From the NCBI GenBank assembly GCA_018814045.1, contig JAHJAR010000049.1, forward strand, positions 1-48,414: a DNA stretch of 48,414 bases, in the 5' to 3' direction. Numbering within the stretch: the stretch's first letter is position 1; every line of letters starts with the position of its first letter. The DNA comes from Planctomycetota bacterium. GTDB taxonomy: Bacteria; Planctomycetota; Phycisphaerae; UBA1845; Fen-1342. The position numbers were made by a program, and so were the translations under genes. Under the pieces are notes generated by a model. It was given only the letters and a program-made list of their open reading frames with translations. It made no database searches and was not told where the DNA came from. Below, in pieces: positions 42,248 to 48,414 of the stretch.

Positions 42248-43789
42248 ATGAGCAGGCCCTGCCAACGGTGGCATCGGCAGATTGGGTTGGCCGTGCTGCT
42301 GGGCATAACGGCCGCTCTGGCGGGTGCTGACCAACCGTCCACGACGCCGAACGCGGCCGCGTTGGCACAGCTCGAAACGCGCATCAGCAGCCAGGGGGCC
42401 CGGCTCGAGGCGCTGCGCGGGCAGGTTGCTGCGCTGCAACAGGCGGATGCGGACGGCGATCGGGCGGAGGCCATGAAGCAGCAGATTCGCCAGGTTCTCG
42501 GCGACGCCGAGTTCCGCGACAGTCTCGTGCCGGCCGGGCTGCAAAGTGGCTACAAGCGTGGGTTCTACATCCGTGGCAGCGATGAACGGTTTCTGCTGCG
42601 GATCAACGCGCGGATGCAATTCCGCTGGACGCACTACGAAGTCGGTACGAAGAACCGCTACCTCGCGCCGCGTCTCGACCGCAACGATCGCACCGGGTTC
42701 GACGTCACCCGCCTGTATCTCACCTTCAGCGGCCACGCCTACGACCCCGACCTGACCTACGCCGTCATCCTCGATGGCAGCGAATATCGCCGCTACGAAT
42801 TCGGCATTCTGCACGCGTGGGTCAACTACCGCTTTGCGGACGGGTTCCAGGTCCGCGCCGGCGTGATGCGTGTTTCCGGTACGCGGGCGAACGTCGACAC
42901 GTCAACGATGCAGTTCGTCGAGACGCCGATCGTGGAAGAGGCCTACACGCTGCACCGCGGGCTGGGGATTCGCTTCTGGGGTACGCTCTTCGCTGGGCAG
43001 CCGGTCCAGGGCCGATACCGGCTGGACATTCTCAATTCGCTCGCCACGCCGGCGACACAGACAATCACCCCCGACGACACGCTGCTCACCGAAGGCCACG
43101 ATAACAACCCGGCGATCGTTTTTCGCACCGTCTGGTCTCTGTTGGACACCGATTGCCAGCATCCCGAGGAGGAGTTGCCCTACTCGTCCGCCTCGTGCGA
43201 CATGGCGTTTCACACGCAACCGGCCCTCAGCGCGGGCTTTCACTACGCCTACACTGAAGACGATCACGACGGGACGCTCCGCATCCCCGTGGCGTATCGT
43301 GGCCCGGTGCCGCGCGGGGGCTTCTTGCTCGTGCCTTCGGACGGCTTGCAGATCCACCAGTTCGGCGTGGACGCGGGCTTCAAATACCGCGGCTTCTCCG
43401 CCACGGGCGAGTATGTCATGCGCGTGCTGGACGTGCGGCGGGCCGCGAAACGCCCCTACTCGCCGGTCTACCTGTTCACCGGTGACGGCGACACCAGCGA
43501 CCAGCACGCCGCGTATGTGCAGTGCGGGTATTTTCTGCCAATTCCCGGCTTCGAGCGGAAGATCGAGGTGGTCGGCCGCGTCGGGTGGCTGCACATCTCG
43601 ACCGGGGGCGCTGAAACGACGTGGGAGTACAGCGGCGGGTTGAACTACTACATCGAGGGGCAGCGGGTGAAGTTGCAGACCGACGTCACCAGGATCACCG
43701 AAGCCCCGTTCGCGTTTTCGGCCAACAGCCTGGCCAACCCGAACGACGCTGCGCTGATCTGGCGGATGCAGCTTCAACTCGCGTTCTGA
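42248..43789 (+). CDS. OprO/OprP-like outer-membrane porin
   Basis: A 513-aa outer-membrane protein. AGGAGG precedes the ATG at 42248; an upstream open frame is ignored. A signal peptide (about 1-27, ending LAGA) is followed by a coiled coil (about 35-80: ARLEALRGQVAALQQAD) typical of planctomycete and OprP-like porins, which may anchor to the cell wall. From about 105 on, alternating aromatic beta-strands form a barrel (for example FLLRINARMQFRW, DVTRLYLTFSGHAY) and the protein ends in strand LIWRMQLQLAF with the terminal Phe needed for barrel assembly. OprP is phosphate-selective; the substrate here is not known. Its stop is one base from the convergent PEP-CTERM stop. Confidence 0.87.
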   Translation: MSRPCQRWHRQIGLAVLLGITAALAGADQPSTTPNAAALAQLETRISSQGARLEALRGQVAALQQADADGDRAEAMKQQIRQVLGDAEFRDSLVPAGLQSGYKRGFYIRGSDERFLLRINARMQFRWTHYEVGTKNRYLAPRLDRNDRTGFDVTRLYLTFSGHAYDPDLTYAVILDGSEYRRYEFGILHAWVNYRFADGFQVRAGVMRVSGTRANVDTSTMQFVETPIVEEAYTLHRGLGIRFWGTLFAGQPVQGRYRLDILNSLATPATQTITPDDTLLTEGHDNNPAIVFRTVWSLLDTDCQHPEEELPYSSASCDMAFHTQPALSAGFHYAYTEDDHDGTLRIPVAYRGPVPRGGFLLVPSDGLQIHQFGVDAGFKYRGFSATGEYVMRVLDVRRAAKRPYSPVYLFTGDGDTSDQHAAYVQCGYFLPIPGFERKIEVVGRVGWLHISTGGAETTWEYSGGLNYYIEGQRVKLQTDVTRITEAPFAFSANSLANPNDAALIWRMQLQLAF

Positions 43790-43790
43790 C

Positions 43791-44393
43791 TCAGCGGCGG
43801 CGGGCCGCGAGTGCCGCGCAGGCAAGCAGGGTTGCCAGCGTACTCGGCTCGGGGACCGGGATTGTCAATGTGTCGCTGGTCCAGTTCCCGGCGTCCATGT
43901 TGAAACCTTCGATGCGGCCGTCGCCGAGGAGTTTCTCGGTGATTCCGCCGGCGTTGAGGTTCCACGTCTGGCCGCCGTCGAGCGTGTCGCCGGCCCACCA
44001 CCAACCGGCCCAGCCGTCGGAGGTGTGCTGGTCGTCGTCGATCTGCGGGTCGAAGTAGAACGCGTGGTCGAGAAACGCCCCGCCGTAGTTGGTCGTCACC
44101 TCGAGCGGCCCCGCGGCACAGATGGCCGTGATGGCGTCGGAGACATACTGGTCGCCGTCCCAGCGGTAGCCCCAGGCATGGGCCTCGGTGTCGTACGGGC
44201 CGTTGGTCTGGTTCCAGTCGATGACGACGATGGTCTCGCTAGCGCCGCTGCCGGCCCAGTAGTCGACATCCACCCAATACCCGTTCAGGTTGTACGGGGC
44301 CGCGTCGGCCGCGCAGCACATCAGCAACACCACCGACAGGCCAGCCACGCTTTGGCGCGCCCGGCGAATCCTGCTCTCTCTTTCCCTCTGCAT
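43791..44393 (-). CDS. PEP-CTERM extracellular protein under a cobalamin riboswitch
   Basis: A 200-aa exported protein. AGAGGAG before the ATG at 44393 fixes the start; a longer frame running back through the riboswitch is not coding. The N-terminus is a signal peptide (core VAGLSVVLLMCCAADA). The mature domain contains YWVDVDYWAGSGASETIVVI and AWGYRWDGD, a pattern I have seen in other PEP-CTERM proteins of unknown role. The C-terminus is a full sorting signal: VPEPS, a hydrophobic helix, then RRR. Such proteins are cut and anchored by exosortase; no exosortase gene is here. Control by B12 (riboswitch 255 bases upstream) suggests a role in binding or taking up cobalamin or cobalt, which is inference only. 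Confidence 0.85.
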   Translation of the reverse strand: MQRERESRIRRARQSVAGLSVVLLMCCAADAAPYNLNGYWVDVDYWAGSGASETIVVIDWNQTNGPYDTEAHAWGYRWDGDQYVSDAITAICAAGPLEVTTNYGGAFLDHAFYFDPQIDDDQHTSDGWAGWWWAGDTLDGGQTWNLNAGGITEKLLGDGRIEGFNMDAGNWTSDTLTIPVPEPSTLATLLACAALAARRR

Positions 44394-44645
44394 CTCGAAT
44401 CTCCTCTGGGCAAACCGGGGGCGGCGCGCTTGCGACGGTGCTACCGGTGACGCGCAGTCGGATGTCGCTGAAGTCGCAGCCGACGGCGAGCCACCGCAGA
44501 CCCGTGTCGAGGGGCGGCGCAACGGATCCGGCGCGGACGTTGCCGCGCGTGTCGATCCAGGGCGTCGCAAGGGGGGAAACGTCGAAGATGGACGCGACCA
44601 CCGGACCTTCCCTCGAAGGCGTGGGCCCCAACAACTACGGTCTAC

Positions 44646-44838
44646 CTGGCCGGTCTCCTGACTTCCGGGCACGCCGATCGGTCTGATCGGCACCTACCTG
44701 CCGCCCTTCTCACCCGCCGTCGGGCGGGCAATGGTCGCTGCGACATTCGTTCCCGGTCACAGTAGCGGGGCTGTTCCGGACTCTCACCGGATTCCCGATT
44801 CTGCCCGGCACATCCGGCACCGGGCCACCAGTGACCTT
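44646..44838 (-). promoter_or_regulatory. Cobalamin (AdoCbl-type) riboswitch
   Basis: Read on the minus strand, the RNA has the conserved core of cobalamin riboswitches in order: GGGAATCCGGTGAGAGTCCGG (P4-P5 region), then CAGCCCCGCTACTGTGACCGG (the B12 box area), a variable arm with gcccgcc/ggcgggt, AAGGGCGGCAGG, and the closing CCCGGAAGTCAGGAGACC. The order and spacing are standard. It stands directly downstream of a promoter and 253 bases before the PEP-CTERM ATG. A high cobalamin level would be expected to turn the gene off. No other B12 gene lies within reach on this strand. Confidence 0.92.
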
Positions 44839-44847
44839 ACTCACACA

Positions 44848-44876
44848 TACATATCGCAGACGGCTCTGTCAGTCAA
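44848..44876 (-). promoter_or_regulatory. Promoter of the riboswitch-controlled transcript
   Basis: TTGACT (44871-44876), 17 bases, TATGTA (44848-44853) on the minus strand, placing the transcript start close to the 5' end of the riboswitch at about 44840. The -35 is near consensus, the -10 weak. Confidence 0.45.
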
Positions 44877-45224
44877 ACATCGCTCCACGCCGCGTCACCA
44901 GCAATCGCCGCGCGCAGATTTCGCGCGGTGCCCATTGATAACGAGGTGCGTACGAGGCAGAGCTGGTCTCGCCGAACGGCCGGACCATGCAACAGGCGTG
45001 TTGGCGACACGTGGGAATGGAAAGCTGCCAGCCCAAAAGCAACGCCGGGACGTCGACGGTTAAGCCGCTGTCCCGGCGGTGTCTTTCCGGCCTGTATTGC
45101 ACGAAGGCTCCCACAGCCGTGCAACTAGGCACTCTCGCTCCGTTGCCCGCCGCCGTGTTCCATCACGATCAGCGAACAACAGCTAATACCGGCTTCTCAC
45201 CCCGTCAATTCCAACTTTTTTGGG
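44877..45224. other. Intergenic stretch without a recognised gene
   Basis: About 350 bases between the riboswitch promoter and the Nudix gene terminator. Short open frames exist on both strands but none has a good ribosome site or protein-like sequence. The last 60 bases turn A/T-rich. Confidence 0.5.
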
Positions 45225-45253
45225 GCTATATAGAAACAAGCCCACCCGGGCCT
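45225..45253 (-). terminator. Probable intrinsic terminator of the Nudix operon
   Basis: On the minus strand aggccc-gggt-gggctt forms a short hairpin (45238-45253), followed by gtttctatata. It lies 12 bases beyond the Nudix stop codon. Confidence 0.45.
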
Positions 45254-45265
45254 ATTTGAGGTCGT

Positions 45266-46252
45266 CTAACTCGATTCGAAGCCGCGCGCGGTGTAGTACA
45301 TGGCTTTATCGAAGAAGATGACGACGCGGCGATTCAACTCCAGTACACGGTAAACCTCGATCGGGCGTTCCCACATGCCCTGTCGGCGGGCGTAGCCGAA
45401 CACGTGTTTCTTCAACAATGTCAGCGAGCTGATAACTTCGTGCACGGCGAACCCCTGTGCCGCGCGTTCCCGCCCCAACGCCCGATAAAACTCGCGCACC
45501 TCCTCGTCAGCCTCGCTCCCCTTTAGCCAGCGGCCGAACTGCGACAGCGCGGCGTAGGCACGCACCACGAGTTGATCCGGATCCAGCCGCCGGTATGACA
45601 CCGTGGTCGGATTCGAGCGCACGTCGCTCAGCCACAGCCGGGCTACCGTTTCGGCCCGATCGCGAATCACCGCCACCAGTGCATCGGAGAGCATCTTGTC
45701 GCCCTCGCCGGCCTGGAGGCGCCGGAACGAATCCTGGATGGCCCATTCGTCGCTGTGGGCTTCCATGCAAGCCCGTAGAGCTTTCTCGTTCGAGTTGAAC
45801 GCCAATGGTGGCAACTGGTCCAGCGGAAAGTAAGCCACCTCCTCGGCGTCATCGCCCGGCTGCTCGGCCCCCGCTTCCTTCGCTATCTCGAAGGTAACGA
45901 TCAACAGATCGCCGTAGAAGTCGCTCTGAAACGAGTCCGAGTCGAGCAACCGCAGCACTCTCCCAGTGACACCCGTCTCCTCGCGCAGCTCGCGCAGAGC
46001 GGCCTCGGCGATCGTCTCGTTCGTCTCCGCGAACCCGATCGGCAGGCACCACATGCCCTTGTGAGGGTCGTTCTTGCGTTTGACCAGGAGCACCTCCCGC
46101 TGTGAGTTCAGCACGACGCTGGCCGCCACTGGGAGCGGGTTCTGATAGAAGACCGTCTCGCATGTGGGACATACTTCGCGTGGCCGATCGTCCACGACGT
46201 GCGTTTCGACCATGGCCCCACACCGCGAACAGAACTTGGGCTTCAAGGCCAT
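45266..46252 (-). CDS. Nudix hydrolase (NADH pyrophosphatase-like) with an extra C-terminal helical domain
   Basis: A 328-aa protein; the ATG at 46252 is preferred to a GTG at 46267 because GGAGG stands 5 bases before it. A zinc ribbon (C8, C11, C28, C31) precedes the Nudix domain, whose box GFAETNETIAEAALRELREETGV (73-95, broken here only by length rules of the family: G-x5-E-x7-REUxEExGU) is complete. The family hydrolyses nucleoside diphosphates linked to other groups; the zinc ribbon points to NudC/ADP-ribose types. Residues from about 155 on form an unrelated, all-helical domain resembling RsbR-type or globin-like sensor N-terminal regions (HEVISSLTLLKKHVFGYAR). The 3' end of the methyltransferase gene overlaps its start. 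Confidence 0.85.
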   Translation of the reverse strand: MALKPKFCSRCGAMVETHVVDDRPREVCPTCETVFYQNPLPVAASVVLNSQREVLLVKRKNDPHKGMWCLPIGFAETNETIAEAALRELREETGVTGRVLRLLDSDSFQSDFYGDLLIVTFEIAKEAGAEQPGDDAEEVAYFPLDQLPPLAFNSNEKALRACMEAHSDEWAIQDSFRRLQAGEGDKMLSDALVAVIRDRAETVARLWLSDVRSNPTTVSYRRLDPDQLVVRAYAALSQFGRWLKGSEADEEVREFYRALGRERAAQGFAVHEVISSLTLLKKHVFGYARRQGMWERPIEVYRVLELNRRVVIFFDKAMYYTARGFESS

Positions 46253-47097
46253 CGGGGCCTCCGACACAAGAAAACGGCATCATCCTTCTCTACGTCGACG
46301 CTGCCGTCAAGTGCCAGCGTCCTGCGGACGGTTTCGACCAGGCGCCCGGGCATTTCGTCGCCGGGATGCCACCCGGGCCTGAGCAGCGGCAACTTGAAAT
46401 GGACATATGTCAGCAGATCGTTCAGGTGTTCGGGCTCGAAGCGCAGTACGTTCGGGTAGTCGCTTCGTCCGACTTCGTCGAACCAGCGTCGCAGCAAACG
46501 CTCGCCATTCTCGGCAGAGAAGCGGCGCAGCAGGGCGGGCAACAACGATTCTGCGGCTGGTACGCCGACCGCGTGCAGCAGCCCGTCGAACGACTGCTCG
46601 CTGTGCGTCACCGCGACTAACAGCCCGTTTGGGGCGAGCACGCGCGCGATGTCCGGGAGCGCCTCAACGAAGAAGTACAGTGAGTACGAGCAGACCACGA
46701 GATCGAAGCTGCGGTCCGGACAGGGAAGGCTCGCGCCGATACGGGAGCAGATGAACTGTCCCTGCCGCCCAGCCGCCGCCACGCGGCTGAGGAAGGGCTG
46801 CTCATTCGACTGCCATGCATCCACACCGACCAGTTGCGCATCCGCGGCCGCGCGGCGCGCCACCGTCTCCGCCATGAAGCCGAACCCGCACCCGAGTTCG
46901 AGCACCTGCCTGGCGGAACTCAGGTCGAGGCCCTGCAACGCCGCGTCGCGCACGTCCGTTCGGTTGGTCGAGCGCTGCCGGATGATCGTGGAAACGGTCT
47001 CATGTGTACTGGGGCACCGGAAGGAGCGCAGCGACTTTGCGGGCATGACAGCTCGATAGTTGACCGGAAACCAGCGTTTTTCGACCCTCAACAGCAC
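46243..47097 (-). CDS. Class I SAM-dependent methyltransferase
   Basis: A 284-aa methyltransferase. Motif I is VLELGCGFGFMAE (about 64-76), an acidic residue (VGVDAW) ends the second strand, and FDLVVCSYSLYFFVEALPDIARVL with PNGLLVAVTHSE forms motifs II-III. The N-terminal 40 residues contain a Cys and basic patches without a recognised fold. The substrate is unknown; the fold is that of UbiE/biotin-type methyltransferases. The stop lies 10 bases inside the Nudix gene, so the two are coupled, and it starts only 5 bases after the DNA methyltransferase gene ends, so all three are probably one operon. Confidence 0.85.
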   Translation of the reverse strand: MLLRVEKRWFPVNYRAVMPAKSLRSFRCPSTHETVSTIIRQRSTNRTDVRDAALQGLDLSSARQVLELGCGFGFMAETVARRAAADAQLVGVDAWQSNEQPFLSRVAAAGRQGQFICSRIGASLPCPDRSFDLVVCSYSLYFFVEALPDIARVLAPNGLLVAVTHSEQSFDGLLHAVGVPAAESLLPALLRRFSAENGERLLRRWFDEVGRSDYPNVLRFEPEHLNDLLTYVHFKLPLLRPGWHPGDEMPGRLVETVRRTLALDGSVDVEKDDAVFLCRRPRWP

Positions 47098-47102
47098 AGT
47101 AT

Positions 47103-48414
47103 CTACGCACCCACCGCCGGCTGTCCAGTAGCCGTCGGCGTCGCTGTCTCCTGCTCCACCAACTGCACCTGTTTGGCAGTCAGGCCGTACAGTGCGTACA
47201 CGCGCCGGTCGATTTCACGGTCGGTCGCGTCGATCCGACCTGGGAGACTGGCCCGCGCCCGCGGCGTCGCCGCCGCGACCAGCCGCGCGTGTAACCCGAT
47301 CATCCGCACGGCGAGGCGTTCTAGCTGGTCGTGCGCGGCCTGCCCGCGGCGACCGGCCAGGTCCAAGCAGGGCAGCGGTAGCGCAGAAATCTGCCGCAGG
47401 CCGATGCGCATGTATCCCCCGGCCAGCGACAACGCCGCGAAGTGCTGCCGAAACACCCAGGTCAGCAAGCGCGAGTTGAGCAGGGCCAGCAGATACATCA
47501 AAGAGGCCGCCTTACGTGGCGAATAGTGCCAGACCTGCACCGTCGAGACCGCCCCGGCCGTCGCACCGTCATCCCAGGTGGCCTTCAGCCGCCGCGCCAG
47601 GCCGGCAACAATGAGCTTTTCCGCGGCGTATTGTCGGCGCCGGTTTGCAGTGAGGGCGTGGCAATCCGCCGGCAGGTAGGGGTGGCGGTAGCTCGCCTTC
47701 AGGTAGCGCAGCGGTACCCGACCGAGACGATCGCCATAACGATCGATGATGCCAGTGGTCACGAAGCGATACGCGCGTCCGCGCGGCCGCCCGTCCTTGA
47801 GAAACGGCCGGAGCAGATACGCCTCGCCCGCCGTCGCCGACGCCGTCACACGGAAATGTTCCGCGATGCACGCCCCGCGGCGCTCGAGCTGTTCCAAAAG
47901 CCCGGCGTTGCGCGAAAACGCCGGCGTCCACGTTTCCCACTGCTCTGGGCGCATGCGAACCACGCGCGATTCAGAACACACGATCGCCCGGTCGCGCCGC
48001 GCGTGACGTTCGGTGTACAGATCGTACTCCGCGCGCGGCGTGGCTGTTTTCTGGAGAACGTAAGCCACCGGGTAGGTGGCGACACCCGGAAACACCTTCG
48101 CTTGCGCGTAATCGGCCAGAACGCGCAGTTCGGCCTGCTCCAGGGCGAGATGACGAAATGCCTGGCCAAACGGGGCAGCCAGGAACTTGTTCGGCACGAG
48201 CAGCGCTGTCCACCCGCCGTCAGCCAGTAAGCGCAGCCCCAGCTCCTGAAAGAGAATGCTGGCGTCGATCGCGCCGCGCGCCGCCACGTACTTCCTTCTG
48301 AAGTAGGCGCGACAGCGGGCGTCGAAACGCGTCCGGCCTTCGACGCCGTTGCGGTACGGCGGGTTGCCGATGATCACATCGAAGCCAGGGCGGTCCGCGC
48401 TGAACACGGCGGGA
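47103..48414 (-). CDS. Eco57I/TaqI-like DNA (adenine) methyltransferase or type IIG enzyme, C-terminal part
   Basis: The frame is open to the right edge of the window, so the N-terminus (SAM motif, possibly a nuclease domain) is missing. Just inside the edge is FDVIIGNPPYRNG, motif IV of N6-adenine methyltransferases. About 430 residues follow with a further catalytic-domain part (ILFQELGLRLLADGGWTALLVPNKFL) and then a TaqI-like target-recognition region including YLLALLNSRLLTWVFRQ and RIGLRQISALPLP. This arrangement is typical of Eco57I/BREX PglX-like and type IIG proteins. Whether it belongs to a restriction or phage-defence system depends on genes beyond the window. Confidence 0.85.
   Translation of the reverse strand, partial: PAVFSADRPGFDVIIGNPPYRNGVEGRTRFDARCRAYFRRKYVAARGAIDASILFQELGLRLLADGGWTALLVPNKFLAAPFGQAFRHLALEQAELRVLADYAQAKVFPGVATYPVAYVLQKTATPRAEYDLYTERHARRDRAIVCSESRVVRMRPEQWETWTPAFSRNAGLLEQLERRGACIAEHFRVTASATAGEAYLLRPFLKDGRPRGRAYRFVTTGIIDRYGDRLGRVPLRYLKASYRHPYLPADCHALTANRRRQYAAEKLIVAGLARRLKATWDDGATAGAVSTVQVWHYSPRKAASLMYLLALLNSRLLTWVFRQHFAALSLAGGYMRIGLRQISALPLPCLDLAGRRGQAAHDQLERLAVRMIGLHARLVAAATPRARASLPGRIDATDREIDRRVYALYGLTAKQVQLVEQETATPTATGQPAVGA

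Noticed and set aside
44239-44634. Minus-strand open frame from the riboswitch end into the PEP-CTERM gene, with protein-like stretches such as PWIDTRGNVRAG
   Set aside because: It overlaps the riboswitch 3' end and then the PEP-CTERM gene out of frame, and has no ribosome site. In such GC-rich DNA long chance frames are common. A decayed gene in the leader cannot be fully excluded.
44869-45132. Minus-strand 87-aa frame between the riboswitch and the Nudix gene
   Set aside because: No ribosome site, no domain-like sequence, and it overlaps the -35 of the riboswitch promoter.

Overview
The window reads as a piece of a GC-rich planctomycete chromosome, probably close to the Phycisphaerae or a related deep lineage. 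This is inference from gene content; no rRNA or other marker gene is present. The pointers are a PEP-CTERM protein, an MJ0042-type zinc ribbon, a GH116 glucosidase with signal peptide, lipoproteins, BatD/BatE-like proteins, and intergenic palindromes of a kind often mis-annotated as peptides ending 'YARGS' or 'PHGRGS'. About 35 genes are seen. The ClC channel at the left edge and the DNA methyltransferase at the right edge run off the window. No tRNA, rRNA or CRISPR array was found.

Layout, left to right. 0-5 kb: a ClC-type chloride channel, a small unknown gene, a class V aminotransferase, and hslU without hslV. 5-11.5 kb: a fused acetyl-CoA carboxyltransferase (alpha-like then beta-like), a translationally coupled batD-batE pair, and a sugar dehydrogenase-like lipoprotein. 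11.6-16.6 kb (minus strand): HMG-CoA synthase, thiolase, a DUF35 scaffold protein, an enoyl-CoA hydratase and transaldolase. The first three match the archaeal-type acetoacetyl-CoA/HMG-CoA complex. 16.7-17.2 kb: an internally deleted IS110-family transposase. 17.4-29.4 kb (plus strand): a PDZ protein with a 27-residue Asp/Gly repeat; an SPFH operon whose first gene fuses a metal-efflux-type permease to an HflK-like domain, followed by HflC and a second HflK; a GH116 glucosidase; and a large secreted protein. 29.4-34.7 kb: a palindromic repeat, a small Cys-rich protein, a DUF115/Maf-like glycosyltransferase coupled to a nucleotidyltransferase-like/degenerate radical-SAM protein, and a zinc-ribbon protein.

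35-38.5 kb is a nitrosative-stress module: a class III-like hybrid cluster protein, two ferredoxin-type proteins, and a divergent Crp/Fnr regulator. A TTGAT-N4-GTCAA box lies between them, and the regulator carries the matching E-x-x-S-R recognition helix. 38.6-43.8 kb holds a sodium:solute symporter, a decayed gene fragment, dispersed repeats, two lipoproteins and a phosphate-type porin. 43.8-44.9 kb is a PEP-CTERM protein behind a clear cobalamin riboswitch with its own promoter, so a surface protein of unknown function is probably controlled by vitamin B12. 45.3-48.4 kb: a Nudix protein with an extra C-terminal domain, a SAM methyltransferase and an Eco57I/TaqI-like DNA methyltransferase, all on the minus strand.

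The observations I think most worth a second look are the B12-riboswitch PEP-CTERM gene, the permease-HflK fusion in a three-SPFH operon, the archaeal-type HMG-CoA synthase cluster in an apparent bacterium, and the radical-SAM-like protein that lacks its cluster cysteines. Domain calls come from reading motifs by eye; no database search was possible.
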